Below, in pieces: positions 23,331 to 35,460 of a stretch of DNA of 64,000 nucleotides. Source of the DNA: Sinotaia quadrata (taxonomy: Eukaryota > Mollusca > Gastropoda > Architaenioglossa > Viviparidae); assembly GCA_028829895.1 (NCBI GenBank), contig CM054183.1:14213475-14277474 (forward strand), read 5' to 3'. Each line of letters starts with the position of its first letter. Positions within the stretch are counted from its first letter, which is position 1. The position numbers and the translations under genes were made by a program. The notes below the pieces were generated by a model. It made no database searches. It was not told the origin of the DNA and was given only the letters and a program-made list of their open reading frames with translations.

Positions 23331-24104
23331 TGATGCCAACGCCACCTAGTTAATGGTTATGTTTATTATTATTTAATTAATCACCCATAACTAACTATAA
23401 GTGATGAAAATCTTAATTTAAGTTATTAATAATTCTCCAGAAAACAACATTCGTCGCTCTCACTCGGTGGATATGCGGGAACTGTAAATGCTTTCTCTCT
23501 TCCACAACATTTTAGACAAACATTTACCATCATGCAATATTCTGTAGGTGGAAAACTTCTTACTAAAGGAGAAGACAAATCCGTCTTTATATTTAGTGAG
23601 CAGGTAAACATTTGATCTCGGTCCATTGGTTGGCTTCGTTCTCATAAATCTTAACAATTGGATAATAAAAACTATTCACTGGTTTACATTACATCAGAAA
23701 TTTCTAGTATATCTTCAGCTCGAGTGTTTACTCCAACTTTGACACTTACAAAAATACCGTCATAAAGTGTGCCCAAGGTCAGATCACTTTGACACTTACA
23801 AAAATACCATCATAAAGTGTGCCCAAGGTCAGATCACTTTGACACTTACAAAAATACCATCATAAAGTGTGCCCAAGGTCAGATCACTTTGACACTTACA
23901 AAAATACCATCATAAAGTGTGCCCAAGGTCAGATCACTTTGACACTTACAAAAATACCGTCATAAAGTGTGCCCAAGGTCAGATCACTTTGACACTTACA
24001 AAAATACCATCATAAAGTGTGCCCAAGTTCAGATCACTTTGACAATTTAACAATTTACATAACAATTAATTTTTAAAATAGTGATAGGTAAATTTACTCC
24101 ACCA
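23331..24104 (-). mobile_element. Truncated LTR with amplified 50-bp block
   Basis: Starts TGATGCCAACGCCACCTAGTT and ends AATTTACTCCACCA, matching both ends of the ~1.55-kb LTR family, but lacks much of the middle. A 50-bp segment normally present once near the U3 end is amplified to six copies (23741-24040). No clear 5-bp target duplication was found. Confidence 0.8.
23741..24040. repeat. 50-bp tandem repeat, 6 copies, inside LTR
   Basis: GACACTTACAAAAATACC begins copies at 23741, 23791, 23841, 23891, 23941 and 23991. Copies differ by single bases only, so the expansion is recent relative to the LTR. Other LTR copies in this window have this segment once. Confidence 0.97.
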
Positions 24105-24182
24105 GACAAAATACATTATGGGATATGCTGCTATGACATAATCTTACTGCATTTGCTGTGCAATGTGTAAGTCAATGTAGAG

Positions 24183-24350
24183 CCTGTCTTAACTGGTCTC
24201 TGGTGAATACTTTTGTCCTATGTCTGTCTTAACTGGTCTCTGGTGAATACATTTGTCCTATGTCTGTCATAACTGGTCTCTGGTGAATACTTTTATCCTA
24301 TGTCTGTCTTAACTGGTCTCTGGTGAATACTTTTGTCCTATGTCTGTCTT
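24183..24350. repeat. 58-60-bp spaced tandem repeat, 4 copies
   Basis: TCTTAACTGGTCTCTGGTGA followed by ATACTTTTGTCCTATGTCTG recurs four times with few changes. Confidence 0.92.
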
Positions 24351-24674
24351 CCTAACGAATGGAGAAGTTCTTTTGTCATGAATTGCTACAGCATGCCCAT
24401 TGCAATCTGTACAGTCAGAGAAAGGTTTGTGAGTGTATACGACCATGTGTCTGTCGGTGGTGGTGATGGGGTAGGTGTATAAATTTGTATGTATTGATAT
24501 ATGAATTTATGTTTTCTTTTGTGTGTATATATTGTGTGTTCATTTGAGGATGTGTGTATGGATGATGTATAGATTCATGAACAAATAAAAGTAAACCAAT
24601 TTAACAATAACTACTTGACTCTTAACCTAGCATTTATTAGTGGAGATATAAGATATTCTTTCTGTTTAACTATG

Positions 24675-26226
24675 TGGGGGGGGGGAGATAAATTTGCATC
24701 TTCATACTTTTAAATTTAAATTTTTAAATTGTCAGAGTAACCACACCTTGGGCACTCCCTTATGATGATATTTTGAAAGTGTCTGAGTTGGAATAAACAA
24801 CTAGAGTGGAGAATATTCTAAAATTGCTGAGGTAATGCAAACCAGAGAGTAGTTTTTATTATCCAGTGGTTGTGATTTACGGGAACGAGACCATCCAATG
24901 GACTGAGATCAAAACGTTTACTTGCTGTAAACAATTCTGTTCTTTGATCACTTTGAATTTGGAGTGGCAAGAAGACAGTCTGGTTATGAAAGGCAGCCAT
25001 TAGCTTGATAGTGAGTTAAACTGACTGGTACAGAGAGAATGGACTTTAAAATATTTCTTGCAGATTTTATGTAGAGATGTACTATTATTTCCAGAAGTGT
25101 TTGAATTAGTCTGCTCACTTGTAGTTTGCTAGACATGACATTGTTTTGATATGTTGTATGCATATATCAGACTAATAAATGCCATTGCAGGAAACTTAAG
25201 TTGATACTGAAATATAAATAGGAATGGAGTTATAAAGTGATACACTGGAAACTTAGGCTTGCTCTTTAATTATATTTTGCAGTGAACACGTAGCCTTTCC
25301 AGTTGCCTATTTTCAGGTGCTATATGAACCTCTTTGTTTTTATTGTTTGTATACCACTACAACTGACCCACATAAATGCAAGAATGGCATGTAAGGACAC
25401 AATGCACTCTACTGATGTGTGGCGGCAAGATTTGTTGACTGCCCAAATAATTTCTAGTGTAGAGAAATTGTTGGATATCACTACATTTATTGTTCTTTCT
25501 GAAGGAGTTGGCAATGCAAAAAGAAGCACCCAGGTTAACTGTAAGTAGTGGAACAGTGTTTTTCACATGTGAGTGACACACATGGAGCTGACAAAAGTTG
25601 AACTGAACTGTAAATTGTGACATTGTGGCAATGTGTGCAGACTGTTAAGACCTCGCTAAAGTATGGTTATGTAAAACTATGATTACTTATCTCTAATAAC
25701 TCCATTTCTGTCCTCTGATAAGACTATCCATTGATTTGTATTGACTCTATTGTTCAATTGTATTTATGATAGACTGTACTTATAAAATTATCTGAACGTT
25801 GGTTCATGGAAATATTGATGTCAAGTAATCTATTTCATTGTATTGGTCATGTGTGTATTTGATTTTGTTATTTAATAAATTTATTGTTTTACTGAGCTTA
25901 TGCCTATTGATAATCTTATGTTAGAGAAGAAAGTGGGTGGATGTGGGCTCACTAAATATAGATTAAAGACGGATTTGTCGTCTCCTTTCGTAAGAAGTTT
26001 TCCACCTATGGAAATATTGTGTGGCCGTAATATTTATCTTTAAATGTTGTGGAAGAGAGAAAACTTTGCAACGCCCTCATATCCGCCAGGTGAGAGAGAC
26101 GAAAGGTGCCTGCTAGAGAATCAATAATAAAATAAATTAAGATTCTCATCACTTGTAATTAGTTTTCGATGATTAATTAATAATAATAATTTTCATTTAA
26201 CTAACTAATTAACTATTGCCGTCACA
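24675..26226 (+). mobile_element. Solo LTR of Ty3/gypsy-type family, 1552 bp
   Basis: Begins TG (TGGGGGGGG, probably replacing the family's TGTGGCGGAG) and ends GCCGTCACA. The whole length aligns by eye, in reverse, with the 3' LTR at 49870-51430. It is flanked by CTATG at 24670-24674 and CTATG at 26227-26231, a perfect 5-bp target duplication, with no internal region beside it. A solo LTR left by LTR-LTR recombination explains this. Short frames inside it (for example 25303-25548) are incidental. Confidence 0.88.
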
Positions 26227-26519
26227 CTATGGATCTGACAGAACGTGTGTGCCCGCGCTGTTTTGTGTGCATATGTATGCACAAGTGCGAGCATGTATAT
26301 TTTTGTGCGCATGTGTATGTATGTCTGTGTTCTTGCGTGCGTGTGTGTGTGTGCTCTCATTTAACAGCTTTTTTACTCTGCAGACACCGACTGTCAAGTA
26401 TGTGTAGACAAGACCCTTGTAATTTTTACTTTTTTTGAGCACTCTTAGTTTGAGAACACTTTCTAGTTTGTTTGTTGAATACTCACTTCACCAGTATACA
26501 CGCTACATCGCGATTCTCA

Positions 26520-27180
26520 TTTCACTAACGGCATTAGTGCATGTGCTTTGGTAACTGTCTTCAGTGCTGCTTGTTTACCACATTGTTTATGCGACCTTTG
26601 CCCTCGTTGCGTTACTTTTGTGTGATGTGTCTTGTTAACTTCTTCACCGTGAGAAAAAAGAAGGGGGCGCTGTGCTGTGGCCGCCATGCCAGGGCTTGCG
26701 AACAGCCACGGCGTGCCAAAAAGTCAGTAGATTGTGTAAACATCATATTCTGTCAAACAATACCTATGTCATGGCCCCTAAGCATTCAGCACTCTGATGC
26801 CCAGAAAGATTAAAGACCAGAAAACCTTCCTCCACCGCCGAAACGTCGACAAAAGTAAGTGCAGACCACACAACTCCTACTGACTGCCATCCGTCGTTTG
26901 GAGAGAGAAAAAAAAAAAGAGAAAACGGGGGAAAGCAAAAATAAATCTCGATGTTTCTCCAGCCCGCTTGTACCATCTTGTTTCTTGTATCGCTTTTTCT
27001 CATCGCAGATGATACTTTAACGACACAAACTCATCGGTTGGTTTCGCCTTTCGTCACGTCAGAGAACGGGAGTTTACGAGATCTGCAGGTTGAGGTTTCT
27101 GAGCTCTTAACGCAGGACGCTTAGAGAGTGAGAATGAGACTTCTCTCGCAGTTCAAGAGGTGACACTCTTTGGTAGGGGA
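26520..27180. other. Mixed unique region, no gene identified
   Basis: A GC-richer patch at 26650-26730 includes AAGGGGGCGCTGTG and GGCCGCCATG, motifs common near promoters. No supported open frame follows. Downstream DNA to 28200 is AT-rich, with a duplicated GACCAGCATTA(T/A)GAGGCGTGACGT block at ~27779 and ~27831. Confidence 0.3.
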
Positions 27181-28320
27181 GGGAGAGAGGGAAGGGCGCT
27201 TGATTTTATTTTATTTTACTCTTAACATTAGAAACTGAATGTCCGTTTCTCATCTATTTACTAATGACTCCATTTCGACCGTAAGCTTTTCACGGGATAA
27301 CTCTAAACAACTTCCGTTAGAATGTTCCTATTACATCAAGGTTGCACTTTTTGTACTGTGCATTTTGGAACTAGGTAATTTGTTGCTGGAAAAAAATATT
27401 TGAAAAGTCAATAAATTCACATGAAAGCTTTCAACAGACTAGAATATGTATATTTAAGCCACCTTCGTCTTTCCTGAAGCATCAACAGTTGTATAGAATG
27501 CTTCACTTATTGTGTAAATATATTTACATTAAGATAATCAAAGACTCCCTAAAACAAAACATTTATGGTGTATTAATATGTAGCAGACGAAGTGAGCAAT
27601 TTGTGCTGTCATTGCTGATGAAAGGTCATTCGGGCTACAAGTGGTTACATCAAAGCGTGTGATTTAACCAAACACTTAAATCTTTCTTTTTTTAAGCAAG
27701 AGATTTAGTTACTAATGTAGCATGGAGTAGCCTCCCCTTCCGTCCTATCCAGAGATCGGTTAATAAGTGTCCATGCTTGACCAGCATTATGAGGCGTGAC
27801 GTTTTTGTACGTGAGGATGTGCAGCAGGCTGGACCAGCATTAAGAGGCGTGACGTCATTCACTCAGTCAATCACTCAATCAGCAGTCGTGTCTGGGAAGA
27901 CATCCTGTGTTTGACTACAGACGATTTAAGAAATATCTACTCCAGTGGAGATTATACACTGCACAATCGTCACCCATATAGATTACCGCATGTTAAACAT
28001 GGAGAGTGTAGGCTTCTCTTAATCTCCTCAACTTGTTGTCACTGAATAGAAAAACTCAAGTTTACTATAAGCAAGTTATAGTATTATTTACATAGACTTT
28101 GCATGTATATTGTACAAATTGCAACATTGCTTTGTCTTCGTTAAAATATATTTACGCATATTTATCACCAGTTCATTCATCATTCTTCTGTTTCAGTAAC
28201 TGTCTACATCCTTGTTGGAGTGGTTGGGAGCAAGCCTAGACCTGTCAATAATTATTGATTATAATCTGTCTGGTGAGTGACCAATACTTGACTGTGTGGT
28301 CATTACGTGTCCAAGCTGCA

Positions 28321-28415
28321 GGTGCGAGTAGAGTGAATGTAGCACCGAAACCAACATCTACATTTGCATTCAATCGCAAATACATCATCGGGAATTTACA
28401 CAAACACAAAAACTA
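28321..28415 (+). CDS. Candidate internal exon, uncertain
   Basis: AAGCTGCAG ends at 28320 as a possible acceptor and GTATGT begins at ~28416 as a possible donor. Between them a frame reads protein-like sequence including VNVAPKPTSTFAFNRKYII. Intronic-looking TTTATTTATTTA follows at once. With this donor the phase does not match the candidate terminal exon at 28917, so either another donor, an intermediate exon or chance applies. No family is recognised. Confidence 0.22.
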
Positions 28416-28916
28416 TGTATGTTCGAATTTATTTCAGTTATTTATTTATTTAGCAGGTTTTGTGTATTTATGGGACTTTCTTTAAACAGTTTTAATTGTT
28501 TCGTGTTTACTACCATATTCAAGAGCCATAACCTCAGACAAATAAACTATTCACTTCTCAGTACATCTGTCCATCTGTGGTATATTTCCCTCTCCCTGTT
28601 TTCTAATTATTTTTTTTTTACTTGTCTGTCTACCAATTTAACTACGTAACTGTCTCTCTCTCCCTCTTTCTCACTTTCACTGTCTTTTGTCTTCATATAT
28701 AAATATGATCTAACAAATCCAGTTATAAGAAACAGTCTATAGATATTTTGCCTATATTTGCCGTTCACAAGTTCTATCGTTCAACTTACTGCATAATATT
28801 TAAACATTTTTTTTTAAATGTCGGGGATAAAGCAGATGGGTTTGGGAGTCTTTACTCATATAGTGGGCTTCGCCGATTGTATATTTCCTAAGTTATTGGG
28901 TTCTCTCCCCTTTCAG

Positions 28917-29080
28917 TTGCCACACGTGAGACCCTGGAGGAGGCAGTGCGAAGAAACGTGGCGAGTAAAATCGAAAGCACATATTTTAACCCCTTATCTG
29001 TGACAAACGGGAGGCGTACGGGAGTGATAATGGTCCGTTGGGATGACACGGAACTCTCGCCGTCGGTGCAAACAGCATGA
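28917..29080 (+). CDS. Candidate 3'-terminal coding exon
   Basis: A strong acceptor (TTCTCTCCCCTTTCAG) ends at 28916. The phase-1 frame then reads 53 full codons to a TGA at 29078-29080, with a balanced composition (ATRETLEEAVRRNVASK near the start, RTGVIMVRWDDTE near the end). An AATAAA at 29164-29169 supplies a poly(A) signal ~85 bp after the stop. These three signals in the correct order suggest the last exon of a plus-strand gene whose other exons lie to the left. No start codon belongs to this block. I do not recognise the protein. A competing antisense frame (28888-29160) is open as well, and 53 open codons can arise by chance. Confidence 0.42.
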
Positions 29081-29163
29081 ACGATGACTTGGCATTTTAG
29101 ATCCTGCTGAACGAGCAGCAGCATCACTATTTGTACTTCATCCTTCTGCTTTCTTTTCATTTC

Positions 29164-29169
29164 AATAAA
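29164..29169 (+). promoter_or_regulatory. Poly(A) signal AATAAA
   Basis: A canonical hexamer downstream of the candidate terminal exon, followed by a T-rich stretch (CTTTTTTTGTGGTTG) suited to a cleavage downstream element. Confidence 0.4.
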
Positions 29170-29736
29170 ATGTATAATTTAATGCTTTGCCAGTTTATTC
29201 TTTGACCTTTTTTTGTGGTTGGGAACTCGCTTAAACCCTGAGAAAATAATTCATGTGGTCCGGCGTGACTCGTTGATGGCGCGATGCACGTTATAAATGT
29301 TTTAAGTGGACCTGTGACACAGCGCGACCCTGGTTATTGGTTATGATTATTATTATTAATCATCCGTACTAATTACAAGTGATGAGAATCTTAATTTATG
29401 TTATTAATAATTCTCCAGAAGACACCACTCGTCTCTCTCACATGCGGGTGCGGTAAACGTTTTCTCTCTTACACTACATTAAAGACAAACATTCACTCTC
29501 ACACAATATTTCCATATTTGGAAAACGTCTTACCAAATCCGTCCTTAATCTATATTTGGTGAGACCCCATCCACCAACTATCTCTCCAACATATGGTTAT
29601 CAATAGGTGTAAAAATAAAGAAAAAAGGTAAATAAATTTATTAATTCGGCAACCAAACATATTTTTTATAAATATAGTGCAAATGTTACCTGACATAAAT
29701 ATTTCCATAAAACCACGTTCAAATAATTTCAATGCT

Positions 29737-29890
29737 TACAGTCTTATACCCTAACATAATTCAGCAATCAGATTAGTGTAATATAAATCGCAGTCTTATA
29801 CCCTAACATAATTCAGCAATCAGATTAGTGTAATATAAATCGTAGTCTTATACCCTAACATAATTCAGCAATCAGATTAGTGTGAATATA
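29737..29890. repeat. ~52-bp tandem repeat, 3 copies, inside outer LTR
   Basis: CAGTCTTATACCCTAACATA followed by ATTCAGCAATCAGATTAGTG appears three times. Other copies of the LTR have it once. Confidence 0.93.
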
Positions 29891-30238
29891 AATCGCAGGA
29901 TCATTCTTATCATAGAACAGAAATGGAGTTACACAGAGATACGGGATAATAGTTTGTACATAACATTGTCAATGGCGATGTTACAATAGTATTTGAGTAC
30001 TTTCGGAACAATGTACACAAAAGTTTATTGTTCACACCTAAATTGTCAACTCTTCATGTATTCCTCTGATATGTTGTAGAATGTTCCATGAACTGTTGTT
30101 CTCTCAAGACTAATCCGGGTGCTCCTTCACTGTATTAGTTCCCTCAGGCAGAACAACAATGTAGCAATTTCCAGTAACTTCCTTGTATCACAATTGTCAC
30201 GATGTAGTCGAGCATACCTTGCTGTTATACATTAACAG

Positions 30239-31617
30239 TGTAATGGAGTGAATTTGCCTATTCCTATTTCTAAACTTAGGGATAATATAAATAGTATAAT
30301 ATCAAAGTGACACAACCTTGGGCACTGCTTATGAGGATACTTTTGAGTTGGAGTAAACAACTCAGGTAAAGAATATGCTAGAAATTCCTGATGCATCCAA
30401 ACCAGTTCCAACTGAATAAGTAGAGATTTTTTACTTATAGGCTCATACTTGCTCATAACAAATTCATCCAAATGGGGACGGACCAAAAGTTATTTTGTTG
30501 AAGAAAATCTACATTCTAAGAACTTTGATGTGACTGAAACTCTAGTATGGTTATAAAGGTGATCATTAGCTTATGGTAAGTTAACTGACTGATAAAGAAA
30601 GAATGGACTTAGAAATATTTCATACTTGTTTGCTATTGATCTATGCTTTGAATTGGAGATGTATGCAATTGAACCATTATTTCTATGTTCACTAGTTTGA
30701 TTACATTCTACATTATACTTGTGAATTTTGATTGACGCCATATTCTTATGCAGTGTGTATATCGGGCTAATGAATATTGTTGCAGGCTTTGTAAATTGAG
30801 AATGTTTGTAAGGGAGAAAGGAGTTCTAGAAATGAAATATTCCTTAAATTTAGCGCTGCCTTAAATTGACATTTGCAATGACTACTGTGTTCTACTGCAT
30901 CATGTTGGTGTGTCAATCAACTGTATCATCAGTAACATGTTGTTGTATGTTGATTTCTGTGAATTCTGTTCAAGAGCCAATACGGTGAAAATGGTGGCTT
31001 GAGTTTGGCCTCAAGAATGCATGAAGATTATTTTGAACATTATTAGTGGTGTGCTGAGTAGCATACACAAAAATTCGGGAACATTCCTCCTGAGGTGTTT
31101 GATAGCACAAGGGAAATTCGGGATGAACTTGATTTATAGAGATATACATAAGTATGTATGTGAGTGTGTTCATTTGACTGCTGATATCTATGCTAGGATA
31201 AACTAAATTGTCTAGCATTAATCCAACGTTAATGTGAAGTGATGTAAATGTCGACGATCTTTTGATTATATTCATGTGTTGTGTGTTTGATTGTTGATTT
31301 AATAAATTTATTGACATTCTTGCACATATTGATAACCATATGTTGGAGTGATAGTGGATGGATAGGGGCTCACTGAATATAGATTAAAAGATGGATTTAT
31401 CTTCTCCTGTAGTAAGACGTTTTCCACCAACTGAAATATTATGTGTTAGTAAATGTTTGCCTTTAATGTTGTGGAAGAAAAGAAATGTTTACAGTGCTTA
31501 CATGTCCACCAAGTGAGAGAGTCGAGTGATGTCTCTTGGAGAATCACTTGCAATTAGTTATGGATGATTAGTTAATAATAATAATCATAACTTATAACTA
31601 GGGGGTGTTGTTTCACA
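30239..31617 (+). mobile_element. LTR nested inside another LTR (inner copy)
   Basis: Begins TGTAATGGAGTGAATTTGCC and ends GTTTCACA, family ends in the opposite orientation to the host LTR. It is 1379 bp long, slightly shorter than the ~1.55-kb family length. The host sequence reads AACAG before and GAGTG after. The expected duplication is blurred by a few bases, so its exact target site is unresolved. The stem-like arrangement with the outer copy is an inverted pair. Confidence 0.8.
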
Positions 31618-32721
31618 GAGTGCAGTGTACCCTTACACTTACACACTGGGGTAAAGACTTTTCGAATCTACCATGGTCATAAGGGTCTATAAATCAATAA
31701 GCCAGGGACCAGGGAGAAAATCCGAAATTCCAGCAATCATGGAAATTTTTAAAATTCCAGAAATTCTAGAAAATCTGCTTCTTCCCTGTAAAATATAATC
31801 TGGGAACAAATGCTAAGTTTTCCAGTTTACCCTCTCTAACTCCATTCCTTGTTACATTCAAGTCTCAACTTACAATTTCCTGCAACGGTATTTATTAGCC
31901 CGATACATCATAATAATTCAGCATAATAGTTTAACAATGTAAAGTGTTAGGAATACTACATATAAGCAGCTTAGTTCAAACATGTGTAGAAATAATAGTC
32001 TACGCACATAATACTTCTTATTAAAATACAAGTATAACACATCAATCGGAAAAGGCTTGAAATATTTCTAAGTCCATTCTCTCTCAACCAGTCAGTTAAC
32101 TCGCCATCAAGCTAACATCTACCTTTCAAGACCGGACTTCTTTGCCACTTCAAATTCAAGTGACAATAGAAACAGATTTCTCTACAGCAACTAAACTTTT
32201 AGATTTCAGACTATTTCTAGTCTCGTTCTCGTAAATTATAACCATTGGATAATAAAAACTACACACCCAGTAGAACTAGTTTGCATTACGTCAGCAATTC
32301 CTAGCATATTCTCAACTTGGGTTGTTTACTTCCAACTCTGACACTTTCAAAATACCTTCATAAGGAGTGCCCAATGTCAAGTTATTCTGACAATTTAACA
32401 GCTTATGTAACAATTAAATTAAAATTGGGTTAGGCGAATTTACTCTGCCATACACACCAGATTAGAAAATAGAATTATTTCAGGAGCTAAACTTTGATCT
32501 AGGCCCATTGACTGGTCTCGTTCTTTTGTAAATCGCAACCATTGGATACTAAAAACTACTCACCCACATAAGAATGGTCGCAAGATCTAGCATATTCTCT
32601 CTTGAGTTATTATTTTAACTCTGGTACTTAACACGCAGTACCCGAAGATCATGACATTAAACAAGTAATATAGTATTTAATTTTAAAATAGAGACAGACA
32701 ACTCTGCTCTGCCACAAGACC

Positions 32722-35427
32722 TTTAAGCAGAAAGCCAATTTACACTGCTACAGTTGTGTTTGAATTAAAAAACAGGATCAGCCAGTAGCTTAATTACCCT
32801 GATGAGCAGGGTATATACGAGATCTAGCCACACAAGAGGACTAAATGGATTCGAGGTCATTCCATAAATGGAGATTTTCAAAACTGCTTCGTCATTGTGA
32901 AGCAAAACTCCCACTGGACAGCGTTATTGGTCTATGAGAAATAACGCATTTTTTTAAATATCAACTTAATAAATAAATATTGTTTTCTTGTGGTTTCTCT
33001 CAGGGAGATTTTGTGCGCATGTTGTTTGATAGTGTGGAAATAGTTAGCAGATTACAAGGTGCACAAAATGAAATAAACAGGTCGAGAGAAGAATGAAAAT
33101 TATAAACATATTTCAAATGTAAGCTAAAACTTAACATGTTTTAATACTCACAACCACCCTCCAACTCCACTCCATAATAATAAGATAATAAATAAGAATA
33201 AAATTAAAAATAAGAAAATAGTAGCAGCATTTCGTATTTAAATCGATATAAAACTTAAAGTTTTATATTAATATGAAAATAGATTTATTCCTAAAGTGCA
33301 ATATTATTCAAGCTGCCTTACCATCGTAAAAAAAAAAAAGAAGACAAAAATACAGACAAGCTTGAGACGTGACATTAATTGTTGATATTTGCCACACAAA
33401 AAAAGAAAAACAGAAGAAGAACATCTCACTTTTTTTGCCATTTGTACAATAGGAAGTTGAGGTGAAATGGAGAGAGAACTCTCTGTCCTTGAACACATCT
33501 TGCATAAACTGAATTCCCTTATTCTTAAATGTTGTCAAAGGGACGTAGACACATATGAATGTATGCTTTTAGTTGAAGACTAAATGATTCTATGAATAGA
33601 CAAGTAACAATGAATTCAAGCCTTTCAAGACCAAGTGAAGAGGATCTAGATAGTCCTTGGTCATTAGTCAACGTCTGGTTCTACCAATTCTGCTAATTGT
33701 CAGTCTAACGTCAGTCTAGTCTGACAATCTAATTGTCAGTCTAACGACCCTAACAAACGACTGCTTAAATCTAGTCTAGGGGTTACTCGTTCCTGTCCGT
33801 CATAACTTGCTAATCTATGCAGTCAGTCAACGTCACCGTCTAATCTATTTCGTCCTGATCGCATTTATGACGTAACGTACCACGAACACTCTCTAAACTT
33901 GCATGACTAAAACAAGTCTACAATGATACTCATTCCTGGGCATTTACTAAAATAAAAAATTCACAAATTTTAAATTCTGTGTAAAAACAAAATATATATA
34001 TAAAGGAATAATTAGTGTTTAAATTTTCTAAATTTCTGCTCTGGAAACATTTTTCATAAATAGCATAAGTAAAAAGTCACAGTGCTAATGGATATTGTGA
34101 CGTAAACAACTGAGGAAAGAATAGTGTTTCTGAGGCATTTTCAATGCTTTCGTTGTACACAAGTAGAGCTTAATAACAGAGAGTATCGCATAGCCAGCTA
34201 GTCTTTTACAAGGTATTACTCCTTTATAAAGGCACTACTTTGTCTCTAACTCTCGTGTGTGACAACTGCACATAGAACATAGTAATAATATTTGGCGGGT
34301 TTAGCATTGTGTCTTTGCTTATGCTATCTATGAAAAATGTTTTAAGAGCAGAAATTTATAGTTATAATTTCTAATTATAAATAACACAATGCGGATTCTT
34401 GTTCATTGGAAATGAAGGGATTCAATTTTTTTTATCTTGATCAAATAGACAGAGAAAAATATGATATATATATTAATTAATCTTAAACTGAATTTGCATC
34501 ATTACATAAATTATTCCAACGCAAAATTAAATATTTACCATTTTAAAGTGATATCTGAGCAATGGATCTGTATTGTTATCAATAAATAACATGAATTCAA
34601 GGCCATTTTTCACATTTACCGCGATCGACAGGATATCCAAAGAAATAATCTTTACTGACAAACAGAGGGATCAAAAGTCATATAAAATACGTACCCTGGC
34701 CAAAAGGATTTTAAAACATATTTCTACTGTGAAATCTACGGACTCAATGACAAATACAATATTTACCCCGATACACAGGACAGCTGAACAATGCATCTTT
34801 ACTGTGAATTACAGGGATCAAACTTCCATACGAAATACTCATTCTCATTATAGTGATGTCTAAATACTGAGTTTGTACACTTCAATATAAAACGTATGGA
34901 GGTATTCAACCGCCATTGCAATATTTTCCACTTTTCCTAGAACAAGAACAAGGCTAACTAAGGTCAAGTCGCATGACAGGTTTATTTTCAGCCAACTTGA
35001 AGAAAATGAAATGCGACAGCAAAGAGCGCGTCCCACACCGTTTTCAAAGTGTCACCAGCGCAGGCAAATATAGAACTGTCGTGGTGTCACCATGGCAAAA
35101 TGATATAGAACTTTCAATATGTCAGACTAGAGAAAACAAGGGCTGTCCAGGCCTGTCGTTTTTAATCCGTAACCGAACCTAACAGAAACATATTTAAAGT
35201 TTTTTATTTATGGAAACCACGAAAAAGAACCTATTCCCATGACAGATAAAAAGCGAGGGAAAAAGGAAATATTTTTAACAATCTGAGTACAGTAGTTATA
35301 ATTAACAGAATGTGAAATAATGGTTACATTTCTTGGGACTTTAGTATATCAGTAATAAAACAACAATAGAAAGAAAGAGTATGGATTTAATAGTAGATGA
35401 AAAACTCTGCTTTACCCCCCCCCCCCC

Positions 35428-35460
<33 letters not shown>

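Larger units (their letters stand above)
29313..32716 (-). mobile_element. LTR copy interrupted by a second LTR (outer copy)
   Basis: Family 5'-side sequence runs from TGTGACAC at 29313 to 30238, stops, and resumes at 31618 (GAGTGCAGTGTACCC) exactly where the uninterrupted copy at ~42950 continues. It ends in GCCACA at 32716. The flanks are GGACC (29308-29312) and AGACC (32717-32721), a target duplication with one mismatch. The last part is duplicated (about 32130-32455 and 32460-32716). A ~52-bp segment is tripled at 29737-29890. Orientation is assigned from the element at 49870-52531. Confidence 0.75.

Noticed and set aside
25303..25548. 81-codon plus-strand frame with a hydrophobic start resembling a secreted peptide
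   Set aside because: Lies wholly inside the solo LTR, and the frame is not conserved in the other copies of that LTR.
28888..29160. 90-codon minus-strand ATG frame
   Set aside because: Overlaps the candidate plus-strand terminal exon, which has an acceptor and a poly(A) signal in order. It cannot be fully excluded.
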